A DNA stretch of 64,000 nt from positions 7,720,884-7,784,883 of the forward strand of contig CM040753.1 of NCBI GenBank assembly GCA_022829145.1, in the 5' to 3' direction. This stretch comes from Albula goreensis. Its lineage: Eukaryota; Chordata; Actinopteri; Albuliformes; Albulidae. A program made the translations under genes and the position numbers. The notes below the pieces were generated by a model that worked only from the letters and a program-made list of their open reading frames with translations, did no database searches and was not told where the DNA came from. Shown here in pieces: positions 1 through 14,521 of the stretch. Position 1 is the stretch's first letter. The number at the start of each line of letters is the position of its first letter.

Positions 1-2190
1 GTGGTTTCCGTGGTACCTTCCTCAGAGGGGCTCTTATCCCCATCAAAGCCGCTCTGCTCACCTGCGCGCGCCACAGTTACGCTAACTGATGAGTGGCCCC
101 CGACGGGCCGGGCCTGCGCTCGGTGTCACCTCAGGTCCTGGAAACGAGCTTACGTCTGCGAACCGGAGTACAGCAATAACAAGGCATGGGACCCGGTGTT
201 GGGGAGGTGGGGGGGAGGCCCCATTCTACCTACAGTGGGTCTCCACCGCACTGAGCGACTCAGTGAGCCCAATTTAATGAAGACGCCACTGTTTATTAAG
301 CTTGTCCTTTTTTAAAAGAGAGGAGTAACCCTGTTACAGGCCCTGGAGGGAAATCTTTCTGCAGCCCCCTCCGTCATAACGGAAGGGGTGGTGGAGTGAT
401 TTAGCCCGAACTCGAGACCCCTGGCTCCGAAAAGACGTCTGCACGGCTGCAAATGACATCATTCCTGCTGTCAAAGACGGTCAATAACGAGGACTGCCAT
501 TATTCTGTCGCAAACCACTAACGCAATTTTTACAAGCAATTTTGTGTCATTAAAAAGCTGCTGGCCCCTCTATTTTATTAGCCTGCTTTGTGAAATCCCT
601 GCGCTGGCTCAGGTTATGTGATAACCACTTTTGTTGTCTCTGCTGGCTATTTAATACTGAATCCCAGCCCAGGAGGAGTCTAATGCAAGACTCCAATTTT
701 ACCTCTTAGGCCGCACTGGACAGTATCCACTTCATGTCTTTTATTTTGTTAAGGTAGTCCACTAAAGAGGAACCGTGTGGCAGAGGCGTGTAGCGCTTGG
801 CAACAATATAAGAGACATGAAATTCAAAGAACAAATATCACAGTTTTTGTTTGTACGCCACCAACCATCAAAGAAATCTGTATTTTGTTTTGATATCGTT
901 TCATGTGGGACAGATGTCTGGTATGTAGACACCTAGGAAATCCTCTTATAGGCAAACATTGTTAAATCAATTTCCATTTCTTAACCACTTGGTTTTCTGA
1001 TTTTTCAAAGTACTCATCCGTTATGTTAATCATGAAAGGTATCTGAGTGATCCCACTAGCTGTCTGGAGCACGTTCAAAAAAGGGGATTGTGACAAACAA
1101 CAGTGGGATTGACAGAGGATATGTGTACCGCCCTTAAAATAGCAAACTAATGCCCATTCTTTTCTCTGATCATACAGGCTCCTTGGCTCAATGGTAAGCG
1201 CAGAAAATTTAATTAGGTTCCTCGTACACTGTGCCCAGCTCCAGATTAATACCAACTCATCCGGCTTAGGAGACAGCGTGTTACAAAAAAAAACGTACAA
1301 GGTACCATCTTGCATAACAAGGTATTAAGACGACGGAGCCGATGTTTCAAAGGAAACATTTGATGTGCGTATCTGTGGGCAGTGTTTGAATGTAAATGCT
1401 TAAGAGTGGATCGCGATGCCGAGAGCGGATGGAGTGTCTTGTAATCAAGGCGGCAGGGAAGTTATGAATGCTAAGGTGGTGTAGCACTTCACCATCGTCC
1501 CAGCTAATGTGGCTTCCCAGAGTGCGGCGGACGGGCGCCTCGGTTTCCTGTGTCTAATATTGGCTCCTATTTTCAGACTCACTCTAGAGTCCACTTGAAC
1601 CTGATGTTCAAAAAAAATCAACAAAAAAAAATCAAACAAATTTTAACGTTTATGGAAATCGGATGTTAGCAGGCGTTTTATGTGACGTGGAAATGTCCTT
1701 GAACGGTTGTGGTCCCCGTTGGCTCTGGCATCATTTCCCATGCACATACGGTGCAGAAAACATGCAGCTCGCTGATTAGGGGGCTCTTATGATAATGCTG
1801 AGTGATTATCACAGTGGTTTGGGACAGACCTTTCCCATTGGCCTGTACACGGGGCTCACACACAGTGGCCCAATCAGCTCAGAGCTGCATTTTGGGACTT
1901 TCGGGTATCCAGGGGGATGGGGAGTGGAGGTCGGGTCTAGCAGATTACTGGAAGGCACCGCTGCCAGGGAACAATTAGGACCAGCTTAAACAAGCACTCC
2001 CCAGGCTGACTGACCCTCCCCATCCACAGAGTGGGGGATATTTAGGTGGCCTTCATTGCCAGCTTGCGGCAACTATTGCTACCCCCCTCCACCCCTTGAG
2101 GTTGGAGACACAGGTACTGTCTCAATTTTGGCTTTGGCATGGGAGAACTGAGAGTACAGCCAGTATATATTACAGAGGGTCAGAGGTGCA

Positions 2191-2248
2191 GAGCGAGAGA
2201 GAGGGAGAGAGAGAGGAGAGAAGCGAGAGGACAGAGGGAGAGAGAGAA
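2191..2248. repeat. GA-rich tract
   Basis: This is an almost pure purine strand of GAGA and GGGA words. Confidence 0.85.
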
Positions 2249-5200
2249 TGATTAGGCAGTGTCATTGGGCAGAAGTTATCTATGACGTCTTTGGGCTCCA
2301 TGATCACCTGGTTTTCAATCACATTTACTACAGGGACTATTTTGGGAAAGTGTGTGAGACCTGCACATATCTAAAAATGAAGCAGAGGATGTTTGTGGTG
2401 GATTCCATGATTAGGTTATAGAATTGGGTTATCCATCATGTGAAAACTGTCAGAGATATTACGCAGGGACTGCAGGCCGAAAAATGAGGACACTACAGAG
2501 AGACCTCCAGTTGTGATGAGCATGCCCTCCTATGATTATCCAGCCTTTCTCCTTTTTCGTTACATTTTTCTCCTTTTTCGCCAAACTGCGATAAACTGCT
2601 GCACTAAACAGCCCCACCAAGCGATGGTCACCCGGCTGGCTCAAGAACAGACCATACACACGTGACTCCTCCATTCCCAAGCTGCAGATGCGATATCAAT
2701 CACATACTGCCTTTGCCATTAAAGTCAACACATGATCATCTCAAACCTTTACATGTACCCAGCTAGCCAGGAGTGGCCACTTAAGAGCAAAGAGACTGAC
2801 GATTCTGCAGTGGACATCCAGCTAGAACTAGGAATGGTGTAGCTGGGACACCTAACTGTGTGCACAGCTACACCAGAAATGGGCACACGGGGGGCCTGTG
2901 ACCACCATGAAGGCAGGGCTTATTCTTACTAATGATTCTTCTGCATCAAATTCCCATGCATTTCCACTGCACTACTAATTACATTGACAGGGATCTGATC
3001 CCTGTGGTGGTTATATATGGGTATTGACAAATGGCCAAAAACAAGCGACGGAACAATACCGTACTTTCAGTTCAGAACAAGCACACTGGCTCTTAATTCC
3101 ATTTATTTCTTCACACTCTTCCACAGCATTGTTCGCCGTTCTGCTGAAGGCTCCCAGATTACCGTCCATGCAAAGAAAACACCAAAGCAGCACCCTCTCT
3201 TCATTACAAGCCACTACAGGACCCCTGCCGGATCGGCGGTCAGAGTCTCTCTCCGAGGCCCCCTGGAACAGCGAGGGATTAACTTGCTGTTTACTGCAGC
3301 TGATTGAGCTGAATTAATTGCCCTTTGGTACAGCGCGTTTGCCAATCTGGTTTGGGCTGAATTCAAATTTGATGCCTTTATCTGCCCCTTGCGCATGCAT
3401 ACAAAATGAGGCCCACATCGCTTTCATGTCCTGCTGGAATTCATTAGGACTTGGAGGCACTCAATGAAGGCCATCGATAAAGCACGCGTGCACGCGACGG
3501 AGCAGCTCTCTCCATTTACGACACGCCGCTAGCCCCCGTTCCCCCTTTCGGGCTGTTTACTTTTCTAAATGAATGGAGTGGTACAAACAGAGAGGATAAA
3601 TTGCCTCCGAATGGAGCGTCTCATCTTATACATCCCAGAGGGCCCTCTCAAGAAAGGGGTGTGGGGGAGGGAAAAAAAAAAATGAAAAGAGACGCTGGAG
3701 ATAATTCACTTGCTTTGCCTCCCAGATACTCCTCCTATCACAGCACAGGCCAGGAGATAAGGTCCATGTACTTTTAGAGCATTACAGCCTCCATACTGTA
3801 GTACAGGGTGGTACAGTGCAGCCTGAGAGGGAGATGAGTGAGTGTTACTGCTGCTGCACAGCCGTAAAGTGCCACCTATAAACATGGATGTACCATGTTG
3901 CATCCTGTTGCCATGCAAAAAAACCTGGTGACCCGACCAATAGCGGAAGGGGTCGAGTCACGGTTCTAAGATACATTCATTTCAAAGTCAGGGTCCTCCT
4001 AGGAAAGACACAGTGGGAACGAGAGACATGTTGGGGTGACACAAGCAAACAACCCTCAAAGAATATGGGAGGAGGTGTGTGTGCGTGCGTGCGTGCGTGT
4101 GTCTGTGAGTGGCTAAAAAAAGAAACCACTTTAGAGTTTGTTTTGGTTGGCAGGGAGGACGCATTGGAACCAGTCATAATATCTGAGGAATCTTATAACA
4201 GAGGGCTCCCGACGACATGGTAAGTGAGGAATAAATCAGAGCAATTTGTTACTGTAGCGAAGCTGCAATTATCATAATCTAAACGGGCCCCGTTAAGAGT
4301 ACATATCTATTACCGCACAGCAGAAATGTGGAGTTATTCATTTCCCGGCGTTGGTGAGAGGGGAGATTGAATGCTTAAGATTGTACAAACATATGCCATA
4401 ATCTCCTCTCCTTCATTTACACGTCGATGAATTATCGACTGATTTCGCTAATGCGGTACATTGAAAAACATAACAGGCAAAACATGACAAATTATCGGAG
4501 TGTCTATACACCCACATACCATATGTTATAAATACAGTCCTCTTGTAAGTCTGTCAGGCTTCCACATAGCTCAAGCAGAATGCTTTCTTGCATCGACACA
4601 GTGGATTTGGGGAATAACGACCCTGTCCTATGTGCTTTCACATCAAGCTCACATCTGTGCAGCTTCCAGAAATGCAGAGGGCGGACGCTGCAGGAGCTGC
4701 ATTATCTGAGGAATGCAGGCACGGGCGCTTTTTACGCCATTCTGGGCCGCGTCCCCCGGTGTGTCAGGAGAAGTCAAGCGCTCCTCCGAGCGTTCGTCAA
4801 CCGCCGTTATTGACGAGACGCCGATAACGATCACCTTCGCCGGAATGAGGCTGCTGCTCCTGGTGAAGAAGGAAGAGGACGGTCGGCAGGGACGGGGGTG
4901 CTTTCCTGGGGGAAGAAGGCAGCCCCATGCCGGCAGAGCCAGCGTGAAATGGGAAGCAGGAAGTGACATTAACACTGCTGGACAGCTGTGACAGAGCAAC
5001 GGCCAGGGTGCGAAGCACGTCCCAGACGAGAGATTAACGACAGCCATTTTACAATCCCTGGGCACATTGTGGCGATCCACAATGGCGGCATCCCACATGG
5101 CAAACACACACTTGGATACAGAGCCAGTGAGTGCACTGCATCCACGGACAGCGATAAAATATGATTTCTCACAAAATGCTGCAGGAGCTGATTTTGTGGT

Positions 5201-7287
5201 TTACAGTCGGGCTTTACAGGCCCAGTTGACTCATCATGACATTTTTCCACTACGTGCCCCGTCCTGCAGTTTGAAAATAATGATGCCCAATGATCTAAGG
5301 CCGAAAACTGACATTTCATTGAAAGCAGGAGAATTTTGGGCTGTAAAGGTCCATTTTCTGACTTCCTCCTAAAACGATTTCCCATTTTCCATCGCAGATA
5401 TCAGTGCATATATTAAAGATATAATGTCCTTTACCTGTTCGTACAATTATAGAACAAAGAAGGGGGAGTGTTTCTTTTCCAACTTGCTCATTGAACTCCT
5501 CTCTGCCTCCCTTTTATTAGTATCTGAGTAAAATCCAGTGATAAGTTTATCTAGAGAATTTTTCTCTTACAGTGAAATGTTGATAGCAAGCTAAAAAAAA
5601 AAAACCTTGTTTAAAAACACTCCCATACACTACATTGTCTTCCAGTGATCCTTTCCAGGTGGAGGCTTAGGTACAGCCACATGAAAAACACCTCCTTTGC
5701 TGTACGCTATGTAAGTGACAGTAACAGGGACACAGATAAATGTGACGGGGGGTCGGCTGGCTGCCCACTCGGTTTGGCACCTGTCAGTTTGCGGACTCCA
5801 GCAAGGAGCTGACTCCTGTCACGTCCCCACGGGCGCCGCGTGGCGGCCTTGTCACCTGTCCATCTGAAGACGGCGGCTCTCCTCTGCCCCTATCCACACG
5901 TTAACTTTAAACGTCCTTCTTTGTCACATCAATGCAAAAACACACGCATGCCACAATCACTGGCATGCAGAGGAAGCTCCATCAAATCATGACGGCATTC
6001 TGCTCTCACACTCAGCCTTGGTGAGGAATGGGGGGCTACTCCTTTTTCCCCATTCTCATAGTAAAAGAGTTGGTCACTGTAATTTCTGAAAGGTATTTAC
6101 CATGAATGTAAAAAGGAAGACCTGCTCAACTGGATGTATTCTTCAAAGACAGGAACGGAGAGAGGTGCTGTAGGTGACACATGGAGAAACGACCAAATAT
6201 TTTTGGTTCCCCCATCAGGGCTTCTACCGACTATGGCCAGAGACACACACTGGGGAGACAATGTATTGGCATGGTGGAATGAAACAATGGATAAGCTGGT
6301 CAACCTCGTCCATCTCATTGCTCTCTGGTGCCCTCAGCTGGCAGGTTGTGCACCTGCAGTCTTGTGATATAAGGAAAACACATGCTGACTGTGTGTTCCT
6401 CCAACAGCCGAGGCAGTACATTACAGGCTAATCGCCATGGGAACTGGATGAATTACGTGTGAGGCTCCTCTCGAATCTGAGGGTTGCTTTTGGAGTTGAT
6501 TACATAGTTACAGACGGAGAACCAGGGGTGTAACCGCCATAGCTACACAGACAGCATTGAATACAAGTGTACTCCCCCCACCCCAAATTATGCTCATGAA
6601 GAACATCATGCTGGTTGGATTCAATACCCCCTCTTATTTCCACTTGGTGACCTTCAGAACAACCGTATACAGCCTCACTGTCATCACATAGCCAGCCCAT
6701 TGTGGATACAGATCTCTGCCTTAAAGAGCAAAATTAAGGTTCATTTTGAACAACACTACGGCCTTCTCTGTAGAGTATTAAGGCAAGCAAACTTCAGTGG
6801 TGAGCTTTACTTCCTACTTCACAATTCCATATCACTTTTCTCTGAATTCTGTACTGAGGGTGCTGTTAAATTTTCCCACCACTATAATTCACAGTCATAA
6901 TTCAACAGCGCACATGAGCATAATGCACACACATCAACATATGAAATACATATAGTACATATGACTCAAATATGTGCTTTTGTACATTCAATGATCAAAC
7001 AATAAAATTTGAGACAGCATTACAGAAAATATTCACAACTCTCTATGGGGTAGAAAGCTCATATCTCACTCCTTTTATGAGATCTTGGATCGCTTATTTT
7101 AGCTTTACAGTTACATTAAATCTCTGATTGGGGTGCTCTAAAAGCCAGATCAAGAACATCTATATTTGTGTATTTATGCAGCTGCAAGCTAGTTTTCTTT
7201 TCTGAGTGCCAGTGAAGTCTATAATTTAAGAGCTACAGTGTTACAGGAGTGGAGCACACTGGATAAACCCAGTACATGAGTCTAAAC

Positions 7288-7486
7288 ATACACACACACA
7301 CATACACCCCCACCCACCCATACATGCGTGTGCACACACACACACACGCACACCCATGCATGCATGTGTGTGTGCGCACACACACATACACGCTCATAGA
7401 CAGACACACACACACCCATGCATGCGTGTGTGCGCACACACACATACACGCTCACAGACAGACATACAGACAGACACACACACATG
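7288..7486. repeat. Compound CA/TG repeat with 62-bp duplication
   Basis: This is alternating purine-pyrimidine DNA. A unit of about 62 bp starting CACCCATGCATG (7351) is repeated at 7413 with few changes. Each copy holds a perfect palindrome around GTGTGCGCACAC (7364-7387, 24 bp; 7426-7441, 16 bp). Confidence 0.85.
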
Positions 7487-7837
7487 TTCTTCACATTTGT
7501 AAAAATGTGAAGCAGCGCACAGAACACTCCCACTTCATTACTCAACTGCAAACTTCATTTACAGGCCACACTTTACCCACTCACATAGCAGGCTATGCAC
7601 TAAGATTATTTGTGAACTACCTTGTTCAAAAACACAACAGTGGCTAAACTGCAGAACTTATGGTTTCCAGACAGATTCCCTACCCACTGCTCAACACAAC
7701 ATCCACAGAAGCCTGGGTTAGGTAGAAATAATAAGAAATAATAAGCTCTGGCTCTGGCTGTAGACCTGTTTGATTTTAAAAGAGTGTCTGAGCCAAGGTG
7801 CAGCTCCATCTCTATTCCTCTGTACCAAACTATCCTC

Positions 7838-7861
7838 TTTCTCTCTCTCTCTCTCTCTCTC
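7838..7861. repeat. TC microsatellite
   Basis: This is a pure TC run followed by CCCTCGCTCC-type pyrimidine-rich DNA. Confidence 0.9.
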
Positions 7862-9409
7862 CCTCGCTCCTTTGCTCCCTCCCTCCCTCACACAGACTTA
7901 TCACCCAGACACAACACTGTGTCTGCTCTTCCCCTCGCTCCACTGTTTGACAGGTGAGTGATACCAACGACAGAATGGGGTGTTAGCAGAGAGCGCGCGC
8001 TGTGCTCTCTGAATACTAAAACACACCATAATTATTCTCCATTACAGGTACACACAGGCCGCTTCCATAACAATCGGTATACAATCCTTTCGAGCTTAGA
8101 CTCAAGGCAACGGAGGAAACATCTGTGAGCTTTATATTATTTGCCATGCTATATCATTACACATTCAAGCCCCCACCCCCATAAACTGACTCAGCTTTGC
8201 AATTAGCAAACATTGCGCTTTTTCCATTTCTGCTGTTTTTTTTTGACCACCTGCAGCCTATTGTGTCCACTTTCTGCAGCTGGCAACATGGCTGCTGCAA
8301 GGCAGTTTTAGGCTGTGTCAAATTCCATGCCCATCACACAGTAATGGCGACAGGAAGAAACTACAGACAATTCTGTTTTGTGGATGTAAAAAAAAAAATA
8401 ACTGGATGTTGCGATTTCCATGCCAAGAAAACAAAGGTCAAAGAAAAGTCAATTAAACATTTACAAGATTTAACACTTTAAAATACATTACATCATCACC
8501 TGTCTTTATCACCTTTCATGAGCTAAATTTAGTATGGTACACCCTTCCACAAGATCTCATTGCCAAGTTGACCTATGAAAAAGCTATTAAGAACCAGATA
8601 AACAAAGAAATGAGATTAACCAGCAGAGAAAAAAAATGAAATTAAAATTGAATGAAGAGAAATATTTTGGCAGCATATATTGTTGTTCTATAAATGAGTA
8701 AAGGGTTTTACAACTTGTTTTCTGTGCAAGGTAATGAGAGGAAGTGAAGGGAATCCATGTTGATGTGCAGGCATACTGCTTTATCTTAGCAACCATGGGA
8801 CAGGTTCCGATTACAGAAGAACAGTGAATATTGTACTGAATGGGTGTTAAGGCCAACAATGGTACATGGGATCATTTTGGTCCCCTTCAAGTAAGGGCCT
8901 GGGAATATTCTCTTGATATCTGAAGGCTGGATGGCTTCAACATCACTATGTTCAAGATCAGAAAAGGCTAATCTATGGTGGTTTATTAACTGATATGCGT
9001 GAGGTTTGCACGGCAGAGTAACAACAGTGGAGGTCAAAACCTTGAGGCTTGATAGATTACATGACACATTAGGTATGCAACTAAACACAACCAGTGGCAA
9101 AATACTGACTTCCACAGCTTGCATTTCAATAATTACCAGTTTATCGAGCTAGATGTATGCTAAAGCAAGTATTATTCATATACACTCTAAAAGCCAAATA
9201 ACAACACTATACAAAGCATGTACAGAAATATTGTGAATCCTACAGCACTGACTTTAAGTCACGTAATATTATTACAACAGTAGTTAATACAGTATATGTG
9301 CAATATATGAAATGCTATCCTCTCCTCTTAAAACACAATTCTGACCTATTGTCAATCTATATAGATAAAAATTCTGGTTAACCACATAGCAAAAGCAGAA
9401 CTACTAAAG

Positions 9410-9480
9410 ACTGAGGATTTGAACATGCAACCCCAGTTACAAACCCATACTTTAACGACTGAATTGCTACCACATCTTCC
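9410..9480 (-). mobile_element. Probable SINE tRNA-head fragment
   Basis: The minus strand carries a B-box-like TGTTCAAATCC after a GTTGCA motif, and GGTAGCAATTCAGTCGTTAAAG where the A-box should be. It resembles the SINE heads at 10500 and 18680 but is more decayed. Confidence 0.45.
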
Positions 9481-10499
9481 GCCTGTGTGTTTAAAAACCT
9501 TGTTACAAAGTCAGGGATGTTCTGTGCTTACTGGGGATCAAAACACCATAATTAGCAATTCAGTCAGTCTTGCGCCTCAACCTTGCAGGATAATTTGCTG
9601 GACTTGCAGACAACACAACAATTTACTCCTGGAAAATTTAGCCAAGTCACTACCTGAAAAGTATATGCTATTTCAGTGTCCACTGAACAGTTTCCTGATT
9701 TCCCATTGAGTTTGACTCCTTAACAAAACCATGCGAGTGGCATCTATTTGAACTCGGTATTTATGAAAAAGAGCTTCACATTCCAGCTCCCTCCAGTGGG
9801 ACACGGTTCAGCCCCTCTCACTGACAGCAAGCTCTGTTTTCCTGCCTTACGGCAACAAGGCACTACTGTCAGGCACTACAGGGGTCGTATGATAGTCACC
9901 AGATGGCTCCAGCAACAATATCCTTTTTAAAAATCGCTGATAATACTAATTATTATGATTTTCAAATGCAGGCAAAATATTCAGAACACGGGCTGCCTGC
10001 AGAGCAAACACAAATAGTGAAGTGTGTTGTGTGAGCCGTTACGCCCTGCCCCACCCAGGGAGACTGACAGAGCAGGCCTTTGTTTCCCATAAGTCATTTG
10101 GGCGCTTGCCGGGAGAAGACGAGTCTGTCCCAATTACAGGGGGGGAGAGACAGCAGAATTGAAAAATTACCGCGAACCAAACAAGTGAAACAACAAATGA
10201 CAAGGATTCCATGACCACAAGAGCCACAGTGGTGACCACACAATGAATACTGGGTGTATTTTCTGGGGTGGTCTATCCCACAATTCCCTGCTCATTAGCT
10301 CAGAGATAAATTTTGGGAAGAATGAATGAAAGGAAGAATGAATGAAGAAAACCCCAATCACTTCTTCAAAGTGCTATAAAATGTTCTTAGCAATAATACA
10401 TAATTTCTACGGGATAGAAAAGCGGGACATTGAATTACACCACATTCAGACAGTTATTTTAATGTACCCCAAAGCCGGGTACATTTTTACATATGAACC

Positions 10500-10612
10500 A
10501 ATTATACTGGATATAAACAACACGAGTACAACAGCAGTACCATTCCTGGAAACTGAACCAGCATGGGTTTAGAGCCCAGCTCCTTAACCATTACACTGCA
10601 CTACCTATCCAC
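10500..10612 (-). mobile_element. tRNA-derived SINE remnant
   Basis: The minus strand has an A-box-like TGGTTAAGGAGCTGGG and a B-box GGTTCAGTTTCC. The plus strand reads GTACAACAGCAGT before them, the same order as in the copy at 18680-18845. It is an old, diverged copy. Confidence 0.6.
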
Positions 10613-13323
10613 AGGTACAAAGGCTGTTTGTTGGGGGGGCTCACATATACTCCACAGCAGGAAAGAAAGACATTCCTGGAGCATGGCAGGAGACAACAGG
10701 CAGTGGGTGTCTCACAGAGGATTTGCTAGAATCCCAGTACCAGGATACATGGGCTGCATATGGATCCAAATAAAAGTAAAGATATGTTTATACAGAAATG
10801 CATTTTTTTTTTTACTTTCAATTACTTACATTTGATATCAAAAACTAAACGATGAAGACTTAACAGACAGTTTGTCTATTAAGCCATGCAGCAATGTAAT
10901 ACATGACAGGTTTTGCTAATAATTTTGAGACTGATCTCAAATGCTGAAATGTTCCGGCAGTAAAGAAATACATTCCTGCAGGGTATATTGAACTGGCTGT
11001 GACTGACAGCTGAAGCAGGGCTCTGTTTTCAAGGTCCACTTCACTTCCTTTTCTGCGACTTCCCAAAAGGAAGTTCCTTTCCGTGTCGCTCAGTTGCTTT
11101 TCTTTTCATTCATGGCTAAAACTTCAAAGGTGTTTCTTTTTTTTTTTTTTTTACATTGAACAAAAACTGTACTCATTAAATCAGCACTTTTGAGACTTTA
11201 CAGAACATCACCTCAAACTGAAAGTACTTCCATCATCGTATGGGCAAAAGTCTTAAAATGCTAACAGCAAAGGAATTTACACTTCTTTTATTTTTATTAA
11301 ATTAAAATTTGTAATGTACATTACTGCTGATGGGTTTTCTCATTGTTGCCTTGTTTTGATGAAATGAAATAGGAGAACTGATACCAGCTGCAGACTGCTA
11401 GGACTGAAATTGATTTTAAGCTATTATGAATATAAACGGTGAACTATTGAGCTAAAAATGAATGCAGATAATTAACTGGAAGTGCACAAAAAAAAAGCAC
11501 ACTGTCAAGAATGCCAAACGCTTGAGTGAAACAGGCATGCCCAAGATGTTCACAGCTAATCACTGGGAGAAACGAACTGTATGCTCCATTTAAAAAGAGG
11601 TAAGATATGCAAACACCTAGAACTGTCAGTATAAGGCACCTTGTCAAGCTCTGCCAATATGATGTTCAACAAGCTGATCTCGCCCAAGACACGCTTTCAT
11701 TCTTAACATAAGACATCCAACATTAGGCCTGTGCTACGAAGATGCGTGACAGTAACACTATGTTGAATAATATAAGTCTTCACTCATTATCACAGGCTTA
11801 GTTTGGAAGGAGTATAATCTGAGGTAACGTCACCCCACTACGCGCACGCACGCACGCACAGACGAACGCAGAGCCAGGAGCCAGCCACCTCCCAACCTAA
11901 ACCAGTGTGCATTCCTGTGGAATGAACATAAAGGCAGCATTTCCAGCCAGCGGTTTAGATGACAATATTTCACATCTCGCATGATAGCCTGCTGAAATCG
12001 AGCCATGCAGCAGCATTCAGCCGGAGAGATGAAACAGGGGGGCTGGGGGGGGGGGGGTGATGAGACGCTCAAAGCACGGGGCTGTTTGACAGAGGCACGC
12101 CCCGCTGACAGACACCCTCCAATCCCTGCCTGACAGCACCCCCAAGCTGCTCCTCCCGATACACCATGACAACAGGTCCGGAAAAACCATCACCTTCTCG
12201 CTCACCAGCATCCGAGACAAAACAGCCACTGTGATACGCTGGGGCATGCGCTGCAATGGTTGGGCAGGACAGTCAGAGGGTTAGTCACCCCTCTCCCATT
12301 CCCAAAGCAAAGCAGAGCAGAGAGTGCAATCTAAAAAGCATCACTCAAAACCACGACCCTCAGAGACGTCTCACAATTTGTAAGGTGAATTGTTACAGTG
12401 TTGTTGTTGAGTTGGGACCACTTCCCATCAAGTGGTGGGGTGGGGAGGGGGGGCTAGTGTAGGGCCGGTGCAGGCTTTGGCAAAGTTTAAGGCTTTCCAC
12501 GACAAACAGTCATTACTGAGGAAATCATTTCAAAATCGTATGAGAGGTAATGGTGCATCTGCTTGCAATTACGTTCCTCATGCGGCAAGAATTTCACAAA
12601 TCTGTTTTCTCAGAGAAATGCAATGAACACATGCTAAAAATAGCCCCGCTATCACTGCGGAAGACAAATTAGATAATGACCAATAACTGACCAGCTTACT
12701 AAGGCATAATTGTTAATAATGTGTTAATAGTCCTTCTGAGAAAGTGCTCACTGTGTTTGCTGGACATGAAGGGTGTAATCAGACTTTTGATATCGTTTTG
12801 TTTAATCACAGCCCGTCTGAATCCAAAAATCAAGACATTAACAAACAGCCGTAATCAAACCTCGCAGAACGCCGTGGACGTGGTCATGATGCACTTACTC
12901 ATCAAAGGCGGCATGTCTTTGTCACAAACTGATAGTTTTATGTTAGTGAAATGTTATATTAGAAAGCAGCGAAATTTTGCCAGAAGCCACTGCTGCTCTT
13001 TACAGGCCACGTATGCACTCTCAAAAACCCCGTCAACTCAGTGCATTAAAGCTGCCGGGCAGTAAATAATAAATCAATAAAAAAAAAAAAAGGGCTAAAG
13101 TAATTCCCTGGTAGGGTATAATCTTTACTGTGTTCAATGCAATCACCTTACAGGTGGGGTAAGATCTGGAGGAAAACTCAACACCTGAGGCTTCCCCACG
13201 CGCTCACACTAAAATCAACAGGCCTCGGCCTTAGCAGAGTCTGTTTGTTATTTTACCCAGGGTAAAGGGGATGCCGGCACTATGGATTACATAGCTTAAA
13301 GATAGCCAGAGAGAGTGAGAGTG

Positions 13324-13344
13324 GTGAGTGAGTGAGTGAGTGAG
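13324..13344. repeat. GAGT tetranucleotide repeat
   Basis: There are about five tandem GAGT units in purine-rich DNA. Confidence 0.85.
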
Positions 13345-14521
13345 CTCCGCCTCCAGCCCAGGCTGAGCCGGCAAAGAGGTCACTCACGCAGGGTGACTGA
13401 CAGGTGCCACTCCACTCAGCAGGCTCATTATAAACCCCAGTAACTCTGTGACATGTCTGAGGGGGGTCAAAGCACCACCTTGAAACACTCATTTTCCAAA
13501 ACGAAATGCCACCAGCAGGGAGGAAAAAAAAAAAAAACTAGAAAACCCCGTTAGAAAACACTGAAAAAAGACAGACAAGGAATGTTGTTCATGTTTGGAA
13601 AAATTAATTAAACAAACCCAGATAAAAGAAAAGAGAGGTATTTAATATGATGTCATCTGAGTATGTCCAAAAGAAGTGGATGAAGGCAGAATGCCAAAAT
13701 GTTTGATGGCTTGTACATGAACAGAAACATGAGCTATGATGCCTGCCGTTCCAGTGCATGTTGTAAACATACAAACACAATCTGCTGAAATTCAGTCATT
13801 TCAGTAAAGATGCTTAACTCCTCTCTACTATTGTTTCACACAGCGTGACTGCCAATGTCAGTGCACAAGTGAATAAAAAACACTAAGTGTGCTTCACTGG
13901 GAAAACAAAACTTTGATGAAATACTTCTTGCTGCTTCCAAAAATTACTCCAATAAACATTCACATCATTAGAATTTTCTGCACAGAGGCCAAGAGTAAAT
14001 TTTGTTTTAAAATGTGAAAATACAGACAGACCTTGTTTCTTGATCAAATAAGAAAAAAAAAAACTTTGAGGGAGAATTCAAATAAAACAATTTTTGGTGT
14101 ATTTAACATCAAATATTTAGGTTGACTTTGGTAATAATGACTTTCCTCTCCGCGGGTGATACAGGTGCATTGACACCGATTCAGTTTGCCTTCTGACAAG
14201 GTGTGCGGAGGTGGGGGTAGGATTTGACATGATCCAAGATAATAAAAGAGACAGTCTGTTATTAAATTTTCACACCCTGAGAATTATTGATGGTTTATGC
14301 TGCTGCAAGACCTGTCTATGTGCAGGCACAGAGAGTACGGAGGGATAAAACTTCATTATGATTTCTACACTTTTTTTTTTTTTTTTGCCTTAAGACGGAC
14401 GGCACTGTAGGCGTTGAGTCACTGAAATGAACAAAAAAAGAAAAACTGCACCAGTAATCCAAGCTCATCTCAGCAACCTCCCAACCTTCAAACCCCATGA
14501 CGACCCAGTATTGCCCCCTAC

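Larger units (their letters stand above)
1..14521 (-). other. pard3: pard3 intron after exon F (partial)
   Basis: This is at least 14.5 kb of intron downstream of exon F. I looked on both strands for the expected next PARD3 segment (STPSNHDRIQRLRQEFQQA-like) and did not find it. Contents: a GA-rich tract near 2191-2248, a GTGC repeat near 4075-4103, a CpG-richer patch about 4660-5100, a compound CA/TG block 7288-7486, a TC tract 7838-7861, SINE remnants near 9410-9480 and 10500-10612, poly-T 11136-11152, poly-G 12045-12057 and a GAGT tract 13324-13344. AT-rich blocks such as 3290-3520 and 4240-4500 look conserved. No other gene is supported. Confidence 0.85.

Noticed and set aside
16-61. Possible small minus-strand exon (EQSGFDGDKSPSEE) between a CGCAG and a GTACCA
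   Set aside because: Borders fit GT/AG, but the pyrimidine tract is absent and the peptide does not resemble PARD3.
1180-1250. tRNA-like words (GGCTCAATGGTAAGCG)
   Set aside because: No complete cloverleaf or B-box follows at the right distance.
4649-5107. 152-codon minus-strand frame in a CpG-containing patch
   Set aside because: Considered as a late pard3 exon; no match to the STPS..RLRQEF or later PARD3 segments.
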